From NCBI GenBank assembly GCA_020161265.1, contig JAIUOC010000011.1:124001-188000 (forward strand): 64,000 bases of DNA, given 5' to 3'. Shown piece by piece: positions 14,797 through 23,958 of the stretch (within the stretch, counting starts at the first letter, position 1; each line of letters begins with the position of its first letter). The translations under genes were made by a program, and so were the position numbers. Under the pieces are notes generated by a model that ran no database searches, was not told where the DNA came from, and worked only from the letters and a program-made list of their open reading frames with translations. The stretch comes from Chloroflexota bacterium. GTDB taxonomy: Bacteria > Chloroflexota > Chloroflexia > Chloroflexales > Herpetosiphonaceae.

Positions 14797-17175
14797 TTAT
14801 GGTTGCGGCGGAGTAGCCAAGAAGTTAATCCCGACTACGGGCAAGCGAATCGTACTGCCAGCAACGGTTGAGGTAACGTTGAAGGAATAGATATTATCAA
14901 ACTCGCGGGTTCCAGCCGGAGTTTCAGCTTCGGTTACGTTATTTCCGCTATCAACCACCAGATAGACTTTCCACGTACCAGCTTGATTGAACAGCGATTG
15001 CCAAACAACTAATGGGCAATCAACGGTTGCGGCAGGGCAGGTTCTACGCCAAAGCGTATTATCAGCAAAGCCATCGAGCGTAAAGGTGCCATCCTGCGGC
15101 AAGTTTGCCCGATTGACCTCGGTAAAGATCACCCCGTATGGATAAATCCCCTCAGCATTGCGACTTGGTGGTACATCAGCCGAGCCAGGTGGCAAGACGT
15201 ACATATCCACATAAAACGTACCGGGCATCTCGAGATCGGCATCGAGCACATTTTCGGTATCACCTGAGCCAGGCTTGATGCCATTTTTCAAGGTTGTGCT
15301 AAATGCGCTAATGCCTGCTGGGGTAACCGTAGACATTGTAGCGTTATCAACATACAAGTTTGGGTGACCATCAACTTTATATTTGATTCGCACATGGCGC
15401 AAAATCGGGGTGGCTTTCGGCAAAGAAGGGTCTTGGGTTGTCATCAACGCCTGATATTGGAACCATTGGCCTTGAATGACCGTTGAGCCAGCTGCTGTAT
15501 TTTGGCCATTAATTGAATATTTATCGGTGCCAGGCGAGCCATCGACAGTTTGCCATTGGGCCGACTCTAAACCTGCACGGGTGGTTGCGAGCCGATATTG
15601 CATTTGAACATCGGTATTAATGGGGTCTTCGGGCGGCACTGCTTCAATCGTTGCATCCCAGATCATTTGCTCAATAATGGCAGGTGCTCGTAATTGAACC
15701 GGCGGTGAGCGATAGATCCCAGGTGAAGGATAGCCACCAGAATTAAAATCAAAGTCGTCGGCGGTACCAACCCTACCAAAAATTACGTCATTCTGATAGG
15801 TTGTTCCAAGCCGAATACCACCATACATATAGGCAACTGGGCGATTTTCAATCCTAATTAGCTCAAGACCATGCGAAGCCCGCGCTTCATCGGCTTCAAG
15901 GGCATTTTCCGAAACCCGGAAGTTGCTCTGACCAAAGACTGGTAAGCTGAAGCTATTAACATTAATGTAGGAGGTATAGATCCGATTGGTTGGATTTCCA
16001 ATCGTACCTTGCCGACCGCCAACCACATAGATTTTTTGGTTAACCCCGATCACCCGTGGGCCTGAAAGCGGCTCGGGCAAAACATAGCGCTGCGATTCCC
16101 AAGTAAGCATGCCTGTGTTGCGGTCAAGCCGACCAAGGAAGGCTTGGGCTGAGCCTTCGCGGGTAAGCGAACAGCCGTTGGCTTGATCGCCAGTGCCTAA
16201 TTCGAATGTTCCGCCAACAACTAACAAGGCGCGATAGGTGCTGGTGCTCGTTTGGGTGATGCCTTCAGTTGTAACTGCATCAAAGTTGGTGGAATCCATG
16301 GTATGTAAGCCAACTTTGTCATCACAGCCACTGGTAGGGGTAAACATATCGGGCGTAATTGGTAGGTCGGGCATTGATTGCCATGGCCCAAGCACCCCAT
16401 TTGGTCCCACCAAGGTTCGACGAACCGTGCGCCGTGCAAAAACTGGCGCAAATAAAATTGAGGTATCGCGGGTTCGACCACCAATCAGGTAAATATAGGT
16501 CTGACCTGTATCAGTGGTATAGGCAGTTGCAGTCGTATTAATTAATTTTTCACCAACAGTCAAGGCCTGGGTTTGCCACGCGCCTAAGTTTCCGTTGGCA
16601 TCAATTACGCTTGAGTAAATCGTATCAACATACTGGCTATCAAGATCCGATGCGTTTTGACCACCAAAGGTATAGATAATCCCTCTATTTGGGTCACTAG
16701 TATGGGTAATGGCCACTGTGCTCATACGAGCTAAGGCTAGCGGCAAGCTTTGGGGGCTTTCATCCCAAACGGTCGTTTCCCCCCCAAGGCTCAAAACCGA
16801 TGATTGACAAACATCTGGAACGGGAGCAAGCACCCCTGCCGAAGACGCAATCCCACCAATCGTATAGAGATGATTTTTAAAGCTGGCAGTCCCCATATCA
16901 GCCAGACGGCGGCAGATCGTATTATTGGCATCCGACCATTGGGCCAATGCCCCTTGTGGAATAAGCTGAACCCCGCCATAGGAAACCCCACCAATTACTT
17001 GATCCTGTTGGGTTAGACCGGTCAAGCCAAAATAACCGCTCGCAAAATCACCGGCATTCAGCGAAATAGTGGCATTCAGCGAGATTGCCGAAACTGAAGA
17101 AACCAAAGTAGCCAAAAGGGTAACAAGAATCAGAAATGAGGATAGTACTCGTTTGCGCTGCCTATTGCGAACCAT
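14797..17175 (-). CDS. Secreted kelch-like repeat protein, 792 aa
   Basis: Exported surface protein. It has a signal peptide (VLSSFLILVTLLATLVSSVSA, residues 10-30), then a kelch-type propeller over about residues 55-470 (repeats with YTFGGQNASD, YLIGGRTRD, VVGGTFELG, YVVGGRQG and MYGGIRLG). A C-terminal half of beta-sandwich type follows. It carries a segment from NLYVDNATMSTVTP onward that looks CARDB-like and ends near NNVTEAETPAG. Propeller proteins of this type bind glycans or proteins; no enzyme motif is seen. ATG 17175 has AAGGAG. It follows the VWA/TadG gene, but a perfect hairpin at 17194-17224 separates them, so expression may be partly uncoupled. Confidence 0.8.
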   Translation of the reverse strand: MVRNRQRKRVLSSFLILVTLLATLVSSVSAISLNATISLNAGDFASGYFGLTGLTQQDQVIGGVSYGGVQLIPQGALAQWSDANNTICRRLADMGTASFKNHLYTIGGIASSAGVLAPVPDVCQSSVLSLGGETTVWDESPQSLPLALARMSTVAITHTSDPNRGIIYTFGGQNASDLDSQYVDTIYSSVIDANGNLGAWQTQALTVGEKLINTTATAYTTDTGQTYIYLIGGRTRDTSILFAPVFARRTVRRTLVGPNGVLGPWQSMPDLPITPDMFTPTSGCDDKVGLHTMDSTNFDAVTTEGITQTSTSTYRALLVVGGTFELGTGDQANGCSLTREGSAQAFLGRLDRNTGMLTWESQRYVLPEPLSGPRVIGVNQKIYVVGGRQGTIGNPTNRIYTSYINVNSFSLPVFGQSNFRVSENALEADEARASHGLELIRIENRPVAYMYGGIRLGTTYQNDVIFGRVGTADDFDFNSGGYPSPGIYRSPPVQLRAPAIIEQMIWDATIEAVPPEDPINTDVQMQYRLATTRAGLESAQWQTVDGSPGTDKYSINGQNTAAGSTVIQGQWFQYQALMTTQDPSLPKATPILRHVRIKYKVDGHPNLYVDNATMSTVTPAGISAFSTTLKNGIKPGSGDTENVLDADLEMPGTFYVDMYVLPPGSADVPPSRNAEGIYPYGVIFTEVNRANLPQDGTFTLDGFADNTLWRRTCPAATVDCPLVVWQSLFNQAGTWKVYLVVDSGNNVTEAETPAGTREFDNIYSFNVTSTVAGSTIRLPVVGINFLATPPQP

Positions 17176-17193
17176 AGTAAACTCCTTACTATT

Positions 17194-17224
17194 GAATACG
17201 CACAGCCATTGGCTGTGCGTATTC
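17194..17224 (-). terminator. Perfect 14-bp hairpin between the VWA/TadG and kelch genes
   Basis: GAATACGCACAGCC (17194-17207) pairs perfectly with GGCTGTGCGTATTC (17211-17224) around a 3-nt loop. It lies 33 bp past the upstream stop and 19 bp before the kelch gene start. No T tract follows, so partial termination or mRNA processing is possible. Confidence 0.6.
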
Positions 17225-17257
17225 CATGACCTCTCGATAATTGTACTAGAACTTAGC

Positions 17258-19777
17258 TTATTCTGGGCAAAGTCCCTTGAAGGCTTCGTTCTCAGCGATG
17301 ATCAGGGTATATTTGCCCAAATCAATCATGCCTTCAGCATCTTCAGGGATACTGAATGGGATCGCATTGCGATACACAATATCCTCGGGTGCTTGCAAGC
17401 GGTTGTACAGTTGTGGCAAGTAGCTTGTGCCAGCCAAGCGTGGGTCACGGGTCGAGTTATACATGTTTGGATCAAGCGTTTCGCCTGCACCCAAGGGGAA
17501 TTCACTCCAAGCCGTTACTCTGCGTTCAGCGACAAAGCTATAATTGCCAGGTTCTGGTACTCTAAAGATTAAGCTGCCAGTTGTTGAAGCTTGCATATTG
17601 CCCATCCCAGCAACAACTGCACCAGTACTATCGCGAACAGTAATCTTGGCCGAAGCTGCTGGAATAAGTGCATCGCGCTCATAGCATGGTTGGGCCAAGC
17701 TCTCAAGAATCGCAATAAGCGCATAGTTGAGCGAGTTTGGATCTTTGGCGTAGAATGCCCCACCAGTTGAAGCAATCCGATCAATCCGCAAGTCTGAAAG
17801 ACCATAGGTTTGTTGGTCGCCCACCAAGATCGCGACGATACTAATTGGCCGCTTGGGCGCTTCTCGATTGCGTGCACGATCGGAGACTTCGATCAATGAT
17901 GCAATTGGAGCCTTAGCATAGCCATTGCCGCTGCCTTCGCCATTCCATGGACAGTTGGCTTGCACATCAGGCAAGTCGGTGATTGGATAATCAGGATGGC
18001 CTTCTGTTCGCAAATTGCCTCGGGTTGGGTCGTTGGGTGCCTTACAATATTTATACGAACTGCCACTAAGCGTATAATGTCGTCTGATTTGACTATTTTG
18101 TTCACCGATTTGTGGGCCGTCGTACATCACATTGGTCAAGCCGTCAGTCAGCATCATCATAACCAGCTTGATTGGGCGACCAAAACGATCTTTACGTGAA
18201 TCAGCACCCACATTGTCGAAGTAGCGAATCCCTTCATTCAAGCCTGCTGCTCCAGCCGTACTACCATTCATGTTGCCAGAAGTGATCCAGTTGATAAAGG
18301 TAGTCATTTTAGCTTTCATGGCCGTAGTACGGGAGCTGATACTGCCTACATCACTGCCAGATGGTGAATTGACAAAGCCAAATGAAGGGCTGTCAGTTCG
18401 AGCGCCGCCACTGAAGCGCACAACTGCAATCCGGTTATCGCCACCTTTACCAATCAGTTCTTCGTTAGGGAATAAGGTTGCATTGTTCATGTTTGCGCCT
18501 TCTGGGGCATTCCAAACATCAAGCATCTTATACGAGAACTTGCGCAAGAACTCTTTGACCAGATACCAGCGAGCGTTGGCGTTGGTGCCACAAGTGTTCT
18601 GGTTGTTCCAGCACCATTTCATCGAACCAGAAACGTCAACCACCAACGCAATATCATAGCTAGTTGTGGTAATACTTGGCAGGTACCAAATCAACTTTTG
18701 ATCAAGGGTTACCTTAACTTCAGGTGGTGTTGGTGGTAGGGGTACGTCAACACATGGACAGTTGGAATTCGCGTCAACATAGCGTAGTGTAATGGTATTG
18801 CTAGTAAAGTTCGTCAATATCACCCGTACAAAGCCACCTGATCGGAAGCTAGCATATTTAGGGGTTGTGCCTGTGTAGCTGAGTTTGCTAAAGGTTGGCA
18901 GCAAAATTGGCTTACCACTCTTCAGCGCATTCATCAACGAGGTTAAGGCGGTCGAACCTGGGGTTAGCACACTATCCGAAACTTTGATCCAGTCCTCATT
19001 GTTGATGATTCCATTATTACTGGTATTGCTATAACCAGCTGGCGGTGTGGTTTCGGTCAAACCTTTGATCAAATCACCGCTACCGCCCAATGATTCCTTC
19101 AAGCGATTGTCGGCGTTGCTACCAGCCGTCCATTCAGCCCAAACGAAGTAGTTCTTTTCATCGACAGCATTGGTAATTTTGTTTTTTGTCCATGTGAGGG
19201 TAACGCTCTGACCTGGCAACGTCCCCAACATCTTGTCGGTCGAGACCGCGATTGGGAAGACATAGGTCGCACATTGACACCAAGTTGCTTTGTTATCAGC
19301 TGAAACTTCGAGCGTATCAACGCCTAAAGCCTGGGCAAAAATTGTGTTGCGAGCCGAGCGAACTTCCACCCGAATCCCATTGAGTTCAGTTGGCACGCTG
19401 CCGCTGAATGTTCCAACTGGGTATTCAACCCGTGAGCCACGTTGGGTATAGAAGGCTCGATAGTAGTTTACGGTTGGGTCGAGGTTCGGCCAATCGCCGA
19501 CGATTGGCTGGGCGTTGGTGATCCCATTAGCAGCCAAGGCGGCTTCGATTGCAGCCACAACGGCGTTATCGTTGCCATCGACACCCAACGTTTCCAAGCC
19601 ACTGATGGTAGCAGCAGTTGAAGCTGCTTGCTGTTGGCGTTGGCGACTAAACGCTTCGCCTGTATCAATGGCTAGTGCAGCGAAACCAATCAAGACGAAG
19701 AACAAAATAGCAGAGAATACTAATGATTGTCCTGCGACTGGTTGGGCTACACGTCGCATCATGCGACTTAAGTTCAT
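17258..19777 (-). CDS. TadG-like protein with von Willebrand factor A domain, 839 aa
   Basis: Membrane-anchored protein of the TadE/TadG group linked to Flp-type pilus or surface assembly. The N-terminus has the pseudopilin-like helix GQSLVFSAILFFVLIGFAAL followed by AIDTGEAFSRQRQQQAA, as in TadG. Residues about 380-680 form a VWA domain with MIDAS motif DVSGSMKW, later T (STAGAAGLNEGIRYF) and D (MLTDGLTN) elements, so metal-dependent ligand binding is possible. Cysteines CWNNQNTC inserted after the MIDAS motif are unusual. ATG 19777 follows GGAGG at 7 nt. It is third in the run tadE-tadE-tadG. No TadA ATPase or secretin lies nearby. Confidence 0.85.
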   Translation of the reverse strand: MNLSRMMRRVAQPVAGQSLVFSAILFFVLIGFAALAIDTGEAFSRQRQQQAASTAATISGLETLGVDGNDNAVVAAIEAALAANGITNAQPIVGDWPNLDPTVNYYRAFYTQRGSRVEYPVGTFSGSVPTELNGIRVEVRSARNTIFAQALGVDTLEVSADNKATWCQCATYVFPIAVSTDKMLGTLPGQSVTLTWTKNKITNAVDEKNYFVWAEWTAGSNADNRLKESLGGSGDLIKGLTETTPPAGYSNTSNNGIINNEDWIKVSDSVLTPGSTALTSLMNALKSGKPILLPTFSKLSYTGTTPKYASFRSGGFVRVILTNFTSNTITLRYVDANSNCPCVDVPLPPTPPEVKVTLDQKLIWYLPSITTTSYDIALVVDVSGSMKWCWNNQNTCGTNANARWYLVKEFLRKFSYKMLDVWNAPEGANMNNATLFPNEELIGKGGDNRIAVVRFSGGARTDSPSFGFVNSPSGSDVGSISSRTTAMKAKMTTFINWITSGNMNGSTAGAAGLNEGIRYFDNVGADSRKDRFGRPIKLVMMMLTDGLTNVMYDGPQIGEQNSQIRRHYTLSGSSYKYCKAPNDPTRGNLRTEGHPDYPITDLPDVQANCPWNGEGSGNGYAKAPIASLIEVSDRARNREAPKRPISIVAILVGDQQTYGLSDLRIDRIASTGGAFYAKDPNSLNYALIAILESLAQPCYERDALIPAASAKITVRDSTGAVVAGMGNMQASTTGSLIFRVPEPGNYSFVAERRVTAWSEFPLGAGETLDPNMYNSTRDPRLAGTSYLPQLYNRLQAPEDIVYRNAIPFSIPEDAEGMIDLGKYTLIIAENEAFKGLCPE

Positions 19778-19830
19778 AGCCAATCCTCCGTAAAAATAAA
19801 GCTCAATACCACTGTCGTGATAGATATTAA

Positions 19831-20364
19831 CTAAGGTAAGGTATGTTGTTGAATGGCGGTTAGTTCAATCCATTGGGCACCCAACAACGAAGCGAATGAA
19901 AAGAATGGTTTATAGCGATAGCGAACGCTAACCCGAATATCGCAAAATTGGCGCATCATCGTCGCTGGGTTAGCACAATCCACTGGTACACTATTTGGCA
20001 CTGGACTTGGGATAAAGGTAATAGTAATTCGATCTGCTTGAACACTGGCTGGATCAGCTGCCCCATTGTTATCAAGATCAAATAAGTTGACAAAGCGTGC
20101 GCCTGTGCCATCCGAGGGAGCACCACTTTCATAACGTAGCCGGTCGCGAATTTCTTGGGTATTGATAGTTCCATCACTTCTTATTGGAAACAATGCCCCA
20201 TATGAAACGGCCTCGTAGGCGGCACCCTTCAAACCCTGATGGGCAAAAAAGGCTAAACCAAGATCAATAATTGCTGAAAGAAAAAAGAATAAGACAGTCA
20301 CGGTTAGCGCAAACTCAACCAAGGCTTGGCCTGCCTTTTTGCGCTTGTGTTTAAGCTTGAGCAT
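19831..20364 (-). CDS. TadE-like pseudopilin protein, 177 aa
   Basis: Small membrane protein of the TadE family. The N-terminal sequence KKAGQALVEFALTVTVLFFF, with the conserved G-Q-A-L-V-E-F, is the family hallmark and forms the single membrane helix. A beta-rich extracytoplasmic part follows, with two Cys (DCANPATMMRQFCDI) that could form a disulfide. ATG 20364 follows GAGG; an ATG five codons upstream overlaps the ribosome site. It starts 18 bp past the preceding tadE stop and 53 bp before tadG, consistent with one operon. Confidence 0.85.
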   Translation of the reverse strand: MLKLKHKRKKAGQALVEFALTVTVLFFFLSAIIDLGLAFFAHQGLKGAAYEAVSYGALFPIRSDGTINTQEIRDRLRYESGAPSDGTGARFVNLFDLDNNGAADPASVQADRITITFIPSPVPNSVPVDCANPATMMRQFCDIRVSVRYRYKPFFSFASLLGAQWIELTAIQQHTLP

Positions 20365-20382
20365 GGTCAGATACCTCATTGA

Positions 20383-20892
20383 TTAGCGGCAAACCGAAAG
20401 TGGGTCAATGCTCGAAAAATCGTAGCGGACAATCGTGCGGCGCGAGGTTGCGTCAATAATTCGTCCATCTAGCAACAAATCGCCAACCGGGGTAAGCGGT
20501 TGATATTCATACTCAACCTGTACCTGCATAATATAGCCAGCCTTACGATAGATCGTTGGGTTAGCCGAATCAACAACTTCGGCAGTATCATTGGCTGTAC
20601 GCTTATATCCCATCTTAACATCTGATGGTTGGATGCCTATCGTGGTGCGTAAGGCGGCTGCCCGAATCAAGCTTACACAATCGTCGTCTGCTGTATCATA
20701 GCCAATTTCAGAAAGTGCCCGCACTGGTGGCCCTGATGAAGCTTGTTCGGCCCCACGGCGGGCGGCATAGTTGGCTTGCGACCAGGAATAAACAAAAAAG
20801 CCCATTTCAATTGATGCGAATAAGAACGTCATAATAAGGGGAAAAACCAAGGCAAACTCAACAAGGGCTTGCCCTCGCGATTTTCGTTTCAT
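20383..20892 (-). CDS. TadE-like pseudopilin protein, 169 aa
   Basis: First gene of the Tad-like run. MKRKSRGQALVEFALVFPLI gives the TadE signature immediately after a basic N-terminus, followed by a membrane helix (IMTFLFASIEMGFFVYSW). The rest is predicted extracytoplasmic, with Cys at residues 72 and 168. ATG 20892 has GGGAGG at 5 nt. The two TadE proteins share the N-terminal helix but little else, so they are likely distinct minor pilins, not a recent duplication. The 128-bp gap on the far side to the 21021 gene should contain the promoter; none is obvious. Confidence 0.85.
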   Translation of the reverse strand: MKRKSRGQALVEFALVFPLIMTFLFASIEMGFFVYSWSQANYAARRGAEQASSGPPVRALSEIGYDTADDDCVSLIRAAALRTTIGIQPSDVKMGYKRTANDTAEVVDSANPTIYRKAGYIMQVQVEYEYQPLTPVGDLLLDGRIIDATSRRTIVRYDFSSIDPLSVCR

Positions 20893-21020
20893 ACGTACCT
20901 CCCGTGTTGGTTATGCGCATACGTTCCACGTTTGGAGCTTATGGTCAGTATACACAAGTCAATGTCGATTAGCCTATAGTGCGATAGTACCAATTTTTGT
21001 TTAAGAATTACCATAAGCTA

Positions 21021-23837
21021 TTATTGATCAATCTGCCAGACTATGCCACTCCATTGAATGCCAAGGCTGCGGGCATCGTTGGGTAGGCTGGGGTATTCGG
21101 CGGCATAATCGTTAGGTGTCCAGGTTCGACTGAGGCTCAACTGTAGCAACCAATCGTGCTCGGGCAAGGCTGGCAGTTGCCAAGTTAACACGGTTGGTTC
21201 ACTGCTGCTCAGTGGTTGACAGCCTAATGGCTGACTAATCGGCTGCTTGATCAAATAGCTGGCACTTAAACAAAGCTCAACTGGTTGGTTTACGAGTGAT
21301 GGTGGTACTAACCCTAATCCTACACTAAAGCTTAAGTTTGAGCTAGTGGCAACCGCTGGCATAATCCAATTGGCATTGCCAGTCGTCCAAGCATAACGTT
21401 GGTTCGTTTTGGGGTTGGTTTCAACTGGGTTGATTCCGCTATGCTGCCAACGATAGTCGTCAATCGCAATGATTTGCTGACCAGTCATTGGCGTAGGATC
21501 AGCCACCAGCCGATACATGCGATAGGTAAAGCGTACATCGCCCGCCGTAAAGGGCTTTTGCAGTTGGAGTTGTTGCCATTCTTTTAATGGTAAGTCAAAT
21601 AGCTCAATATTTTCGTAGCGAAAGCCCGGCAAATTAAGCATGCCACCACGTGAGCCAAGCATCACATAGACTGGGCGACCTTGAGCTTGCCAATTGCGCA
21701 CTTGCTGGGCCAGTAAATCGCGATAGGGCGTGGGATCATCGCTGTAGGCCACCAAATAATCGCGATCAAATAAATAGTGCATTGGCGTAGCAATATTGGT
21801 CGAGGAATCACGGTCCCCACCGCGCATGAGCACAATTGCATTTGGCTCAGTTTGGTTGGCAAGTTCAGTCAGCGCAGCTAACGCACCTTGATATTCAACA
21901 TGGGCAATCGTGCGCCAGCCAGTTGCCGCAAAAAACAGCAGCATCGCGGTCGCCATCGCGCCACTAGCCACTCGCCAAAGCCAGCGCGATTGAATCAAGC
22001 CCTTGGCCAAGAGCCATGCCATGCCCAAGGTGAGCATTGGCACCGCGCCTGGAATAAAGCGCCGCGCAATATAAATGTAGGTTTGATCGGCAGTGCCATA
22101 CGAATCATTGACACTAAACGCACCATACAAAATACCCAACAGCAAGATCAGCCATGAACTGCGATTCATGTCGCGCCAAATCCAGAGCGCCAAACCTGCG
22201 ATACCTAAGCCAATTCCCAAGGGCGAAAAATACCAACCCAGTCGTACCATATTGCCATAGGCGATCGCCGTTTGGCGTGGCTTAATGTCAGGAATTGGCA
22301 AAATCCCGCCGATATAGCTATTCCAAGTGCTGGCATGCTCAATTGGATGCAGAAGTGCCGCGCTTGAAAGATGCTGTGGCCGAATAAAATAGGCGTAGCT
22401 CGCCAACAAGACCAAGCCCACAGCCACGCCACCCAACAACCAGCCTTGCCAACGTTGGGTTTGCGCTTCAACCCAATTCAGCAAACGTGGAAACCGCCAC
22501 AAGGCCCAAAGCACGAATAGACCAAGCAGCACCAAACCCAATTCAAGTGCTAAACGACTGTTGCTCTCTAAAATCCAAGCTTTGGAGTTGTTGCCACGAA
22601 TATCTTGCAACAATGGTGGATAGAAGGGGTGCACCAAACGCGAGATAATCGCAAAATCTTGGAACTTGCCCCAGGTATTGTTCATAAAATAGAGCCAGCC
22701 AATGGTGCTGATGTGAATGGCGGCATGCACCATCATCAGGCCAAAGCCGAGCAGCATGGCAGTTTCGCCCATACGCCAGCGGCGGCGAATCAGCGCTGCT
22801 GCCAAATACAGCACAATTGGAAAAACCCCAAAGTAAAATTCGAGCCGCATCAGCGCCAGTTGACCAATCGCCAAGCCACATAATGCGCCATACCATAAAC
22901 TACGGCGGGTACTACGCTGATCAGGCGCGATTTGGCTGTAGGCGGCCCACATGGCCAAGCCACCCCAAACTGTCCACTGCGCTCCAGCTTCAGCAGTCGA
23001 GTAGCGGCTAAACCAAATTTGTAGGCTATTCAGGCTCAGCAAGCCTAAAGCTAAAACGCCCATCCAAGCGCTGGCCTTGCCACGCACAACGCGCCGCCCA
23101 ACCATGGCCACACTCCACGCACCTAGCCAACCCAAATAGCCCGTGGCCAGCAAGCCGCCATACAAGCCAAATAAACTCGTCCAGATCGCGATCCAAGTTG
23201 GGTAGAGGTGAAAGTTATTGGGATAAGATTTGCCCGCCGCCGCCGATTCCTCGGTCATAAAAAAGCTGGGTTGATGAAAGCGGGTGCTCAAAAAACGCTC
23301 AGGATCTTGTTTGCCAAGCAGGTTGCTGTAGGCTTGTTTGGCTGGCTCGGAGAGATTGCGGTCGTTGTAGTTCATTGCCCGCACAATCTCGGCCACCAAA
23401 GCTTCATCTTGGACAATGCTGCCAGTGCGCTCAATCGCAAAACCAGTAACTGTGTAAACCCCAGCATCACGCCCACCCAAAACAGTTTCGAATGGGCGAG
23501 CTACGATTGCCGCAAAAATGAGCAAGCCAATGATAAACAGCCAACGCTCCCAAGCTGGGCGAGCCTCGGTAGTTTCGAGTGGAGCCAGACCAAATTTGTG
23601 GCTCAGCCACCAACCTAGGCCACAAAAAAGCGCTGTGCCAAGCACCAAATGCAGCAAACTAAACCAGCCAAGGCTTGCCAAGACCAAGCCCCACCAGCCT
23701 GTCCACAGCGCACTCACCGTCATACGCTCAAACTGACGATCAAGCCAATCGCTGCTGCGATGACCAAAACGCCCCCAAACCAGGCCAGGCAGATAAAGCA
23801 ACACTGGGGCTAAAAGCAAACCAAGAATCAACTGCAT
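21021..23837 (-). CDS. Large polytopic membrane protein, possible GT39-like glycosyltransferase, 938 aa
   Basis: About a dozen predicted membrane helices fill the first 650 residues; the last 280 form an extracytoplasmic domain with beta-rich segments. After the first helices there is PFETVLGGRDAGVYTVTGFA, an extracytoplasmic loop with acidic residues placed as in the GT-C fold (ArnT/PMT/GT39 group), where an Asp in the first loop is catalytic. The ATG at 23837 (reads MQLILGLLLAPVLLYLPG) has AAGGAA at 6 nt and gives a normal membrane start. It lies 122 bp after the Ser/Thr kinase gene with a terminator between them. Transfer of sugars from a lipid carrier is plausible but unproven. Confidence 0.65.
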   Translation of the reverse strand: MQLILGLLLAPVLLYLPGLVWGRFGHRSSDWLDRQFERMTVSALWTGWWGLVLASLGWFSLLHLVLGTALFCGLGWWLSHKFGLAPLETTEARPAWERWLFIIGLLIFAAIVARPFETVLGGRDAGVYTVTGFAIERTGSIVQDEALVAEIVRAMNYNDRNLSEPAKQAYSNLLGKQDPERFLSTRFHQPSFFMTEESAAAGKSYPNNFHLYPTWIAIWTSLFGLYGGLLATGYLGWLGAWSVAMVGRRVVRGKASAWMGVLALGLLSLNSLQIWFSRYSTAEAGAQWTVWGGLAMWAAYSQIAPDQRSTRRSLWYGALCGLAIGQLALMRLEFYFGVFPIVLYLAAALIRRRWRMGETAMLLGFGLMMVHAAIHISTIGWLYFMNNTWGKFQDFAIISRLVHPFYPPLLQDIRGNNSKAWILESNSRLALELGLVLLGLFVLWALWRFPRLLNWVEAQTQRWQGWLLGGVAVGLVLLASYAYFIRPQHLSSAALLHPIEHASTWNSYIGGILPIPDIKPRQTAIAYGNMVRLGWYFSPLGIGLGIAGLALWIWRDMNRSSWLILLLGILYGAFSVNDSYGTADQTYIYIARRFIPGAVPMLTLGMAWLLAKGLIQSRWLWRVASGAMATAMLLFFAATGWRTIAHVEYQGALAALTELANQTEPNAIVLMRGGDRDSSTNIATPMHYLFDRDYLVAYSDDPTPYRDLLAQQVRNWQAQGRPVYVMLGSRGGMLNLPGFRYENIELFDLPLKEWQQLQLQKPFTAGDVRFTYRMYRLVADPTPMTGQQIIAIDDYRWQHSGINPVETNPKTNQRYAWTTGNANWIMPAVATSSNLSFSVGLGLVPPSLVNQPVELCLSASYLIKQPISQPLGCQPLSSSEPTVLTWQLPALPEHDWLLQLSLSRTWTPNDYAAEYPSLPNDARSLGIQWSGIVWQIDQ

Positions 23838-23917
23838 AACACTTCCTTCGCAACGCTCGGGTTCCATGGTTGAGCAAATAGCAGTGATTATACTTGATCA
23901 CGCTGATTGAATTGGCC

Positions 23918-23952
23918 AAAAGCTCAAGCACCAGTTTCGTGCCTGAGCTTTT
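23918..23952 (-). terminator. Terminator of the Ser/Thr kinase gene
   Basis: AAAAGCTCAAGCAC (23918-23931) pairs with GTGCCTGAGCTTTT (23939-23952) with one mismatch and a 7-nt loop. It begins 7 bp past the kinase stop codon. Confidence 0.8.
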
Positions 23953-23958
23953 GATCGA

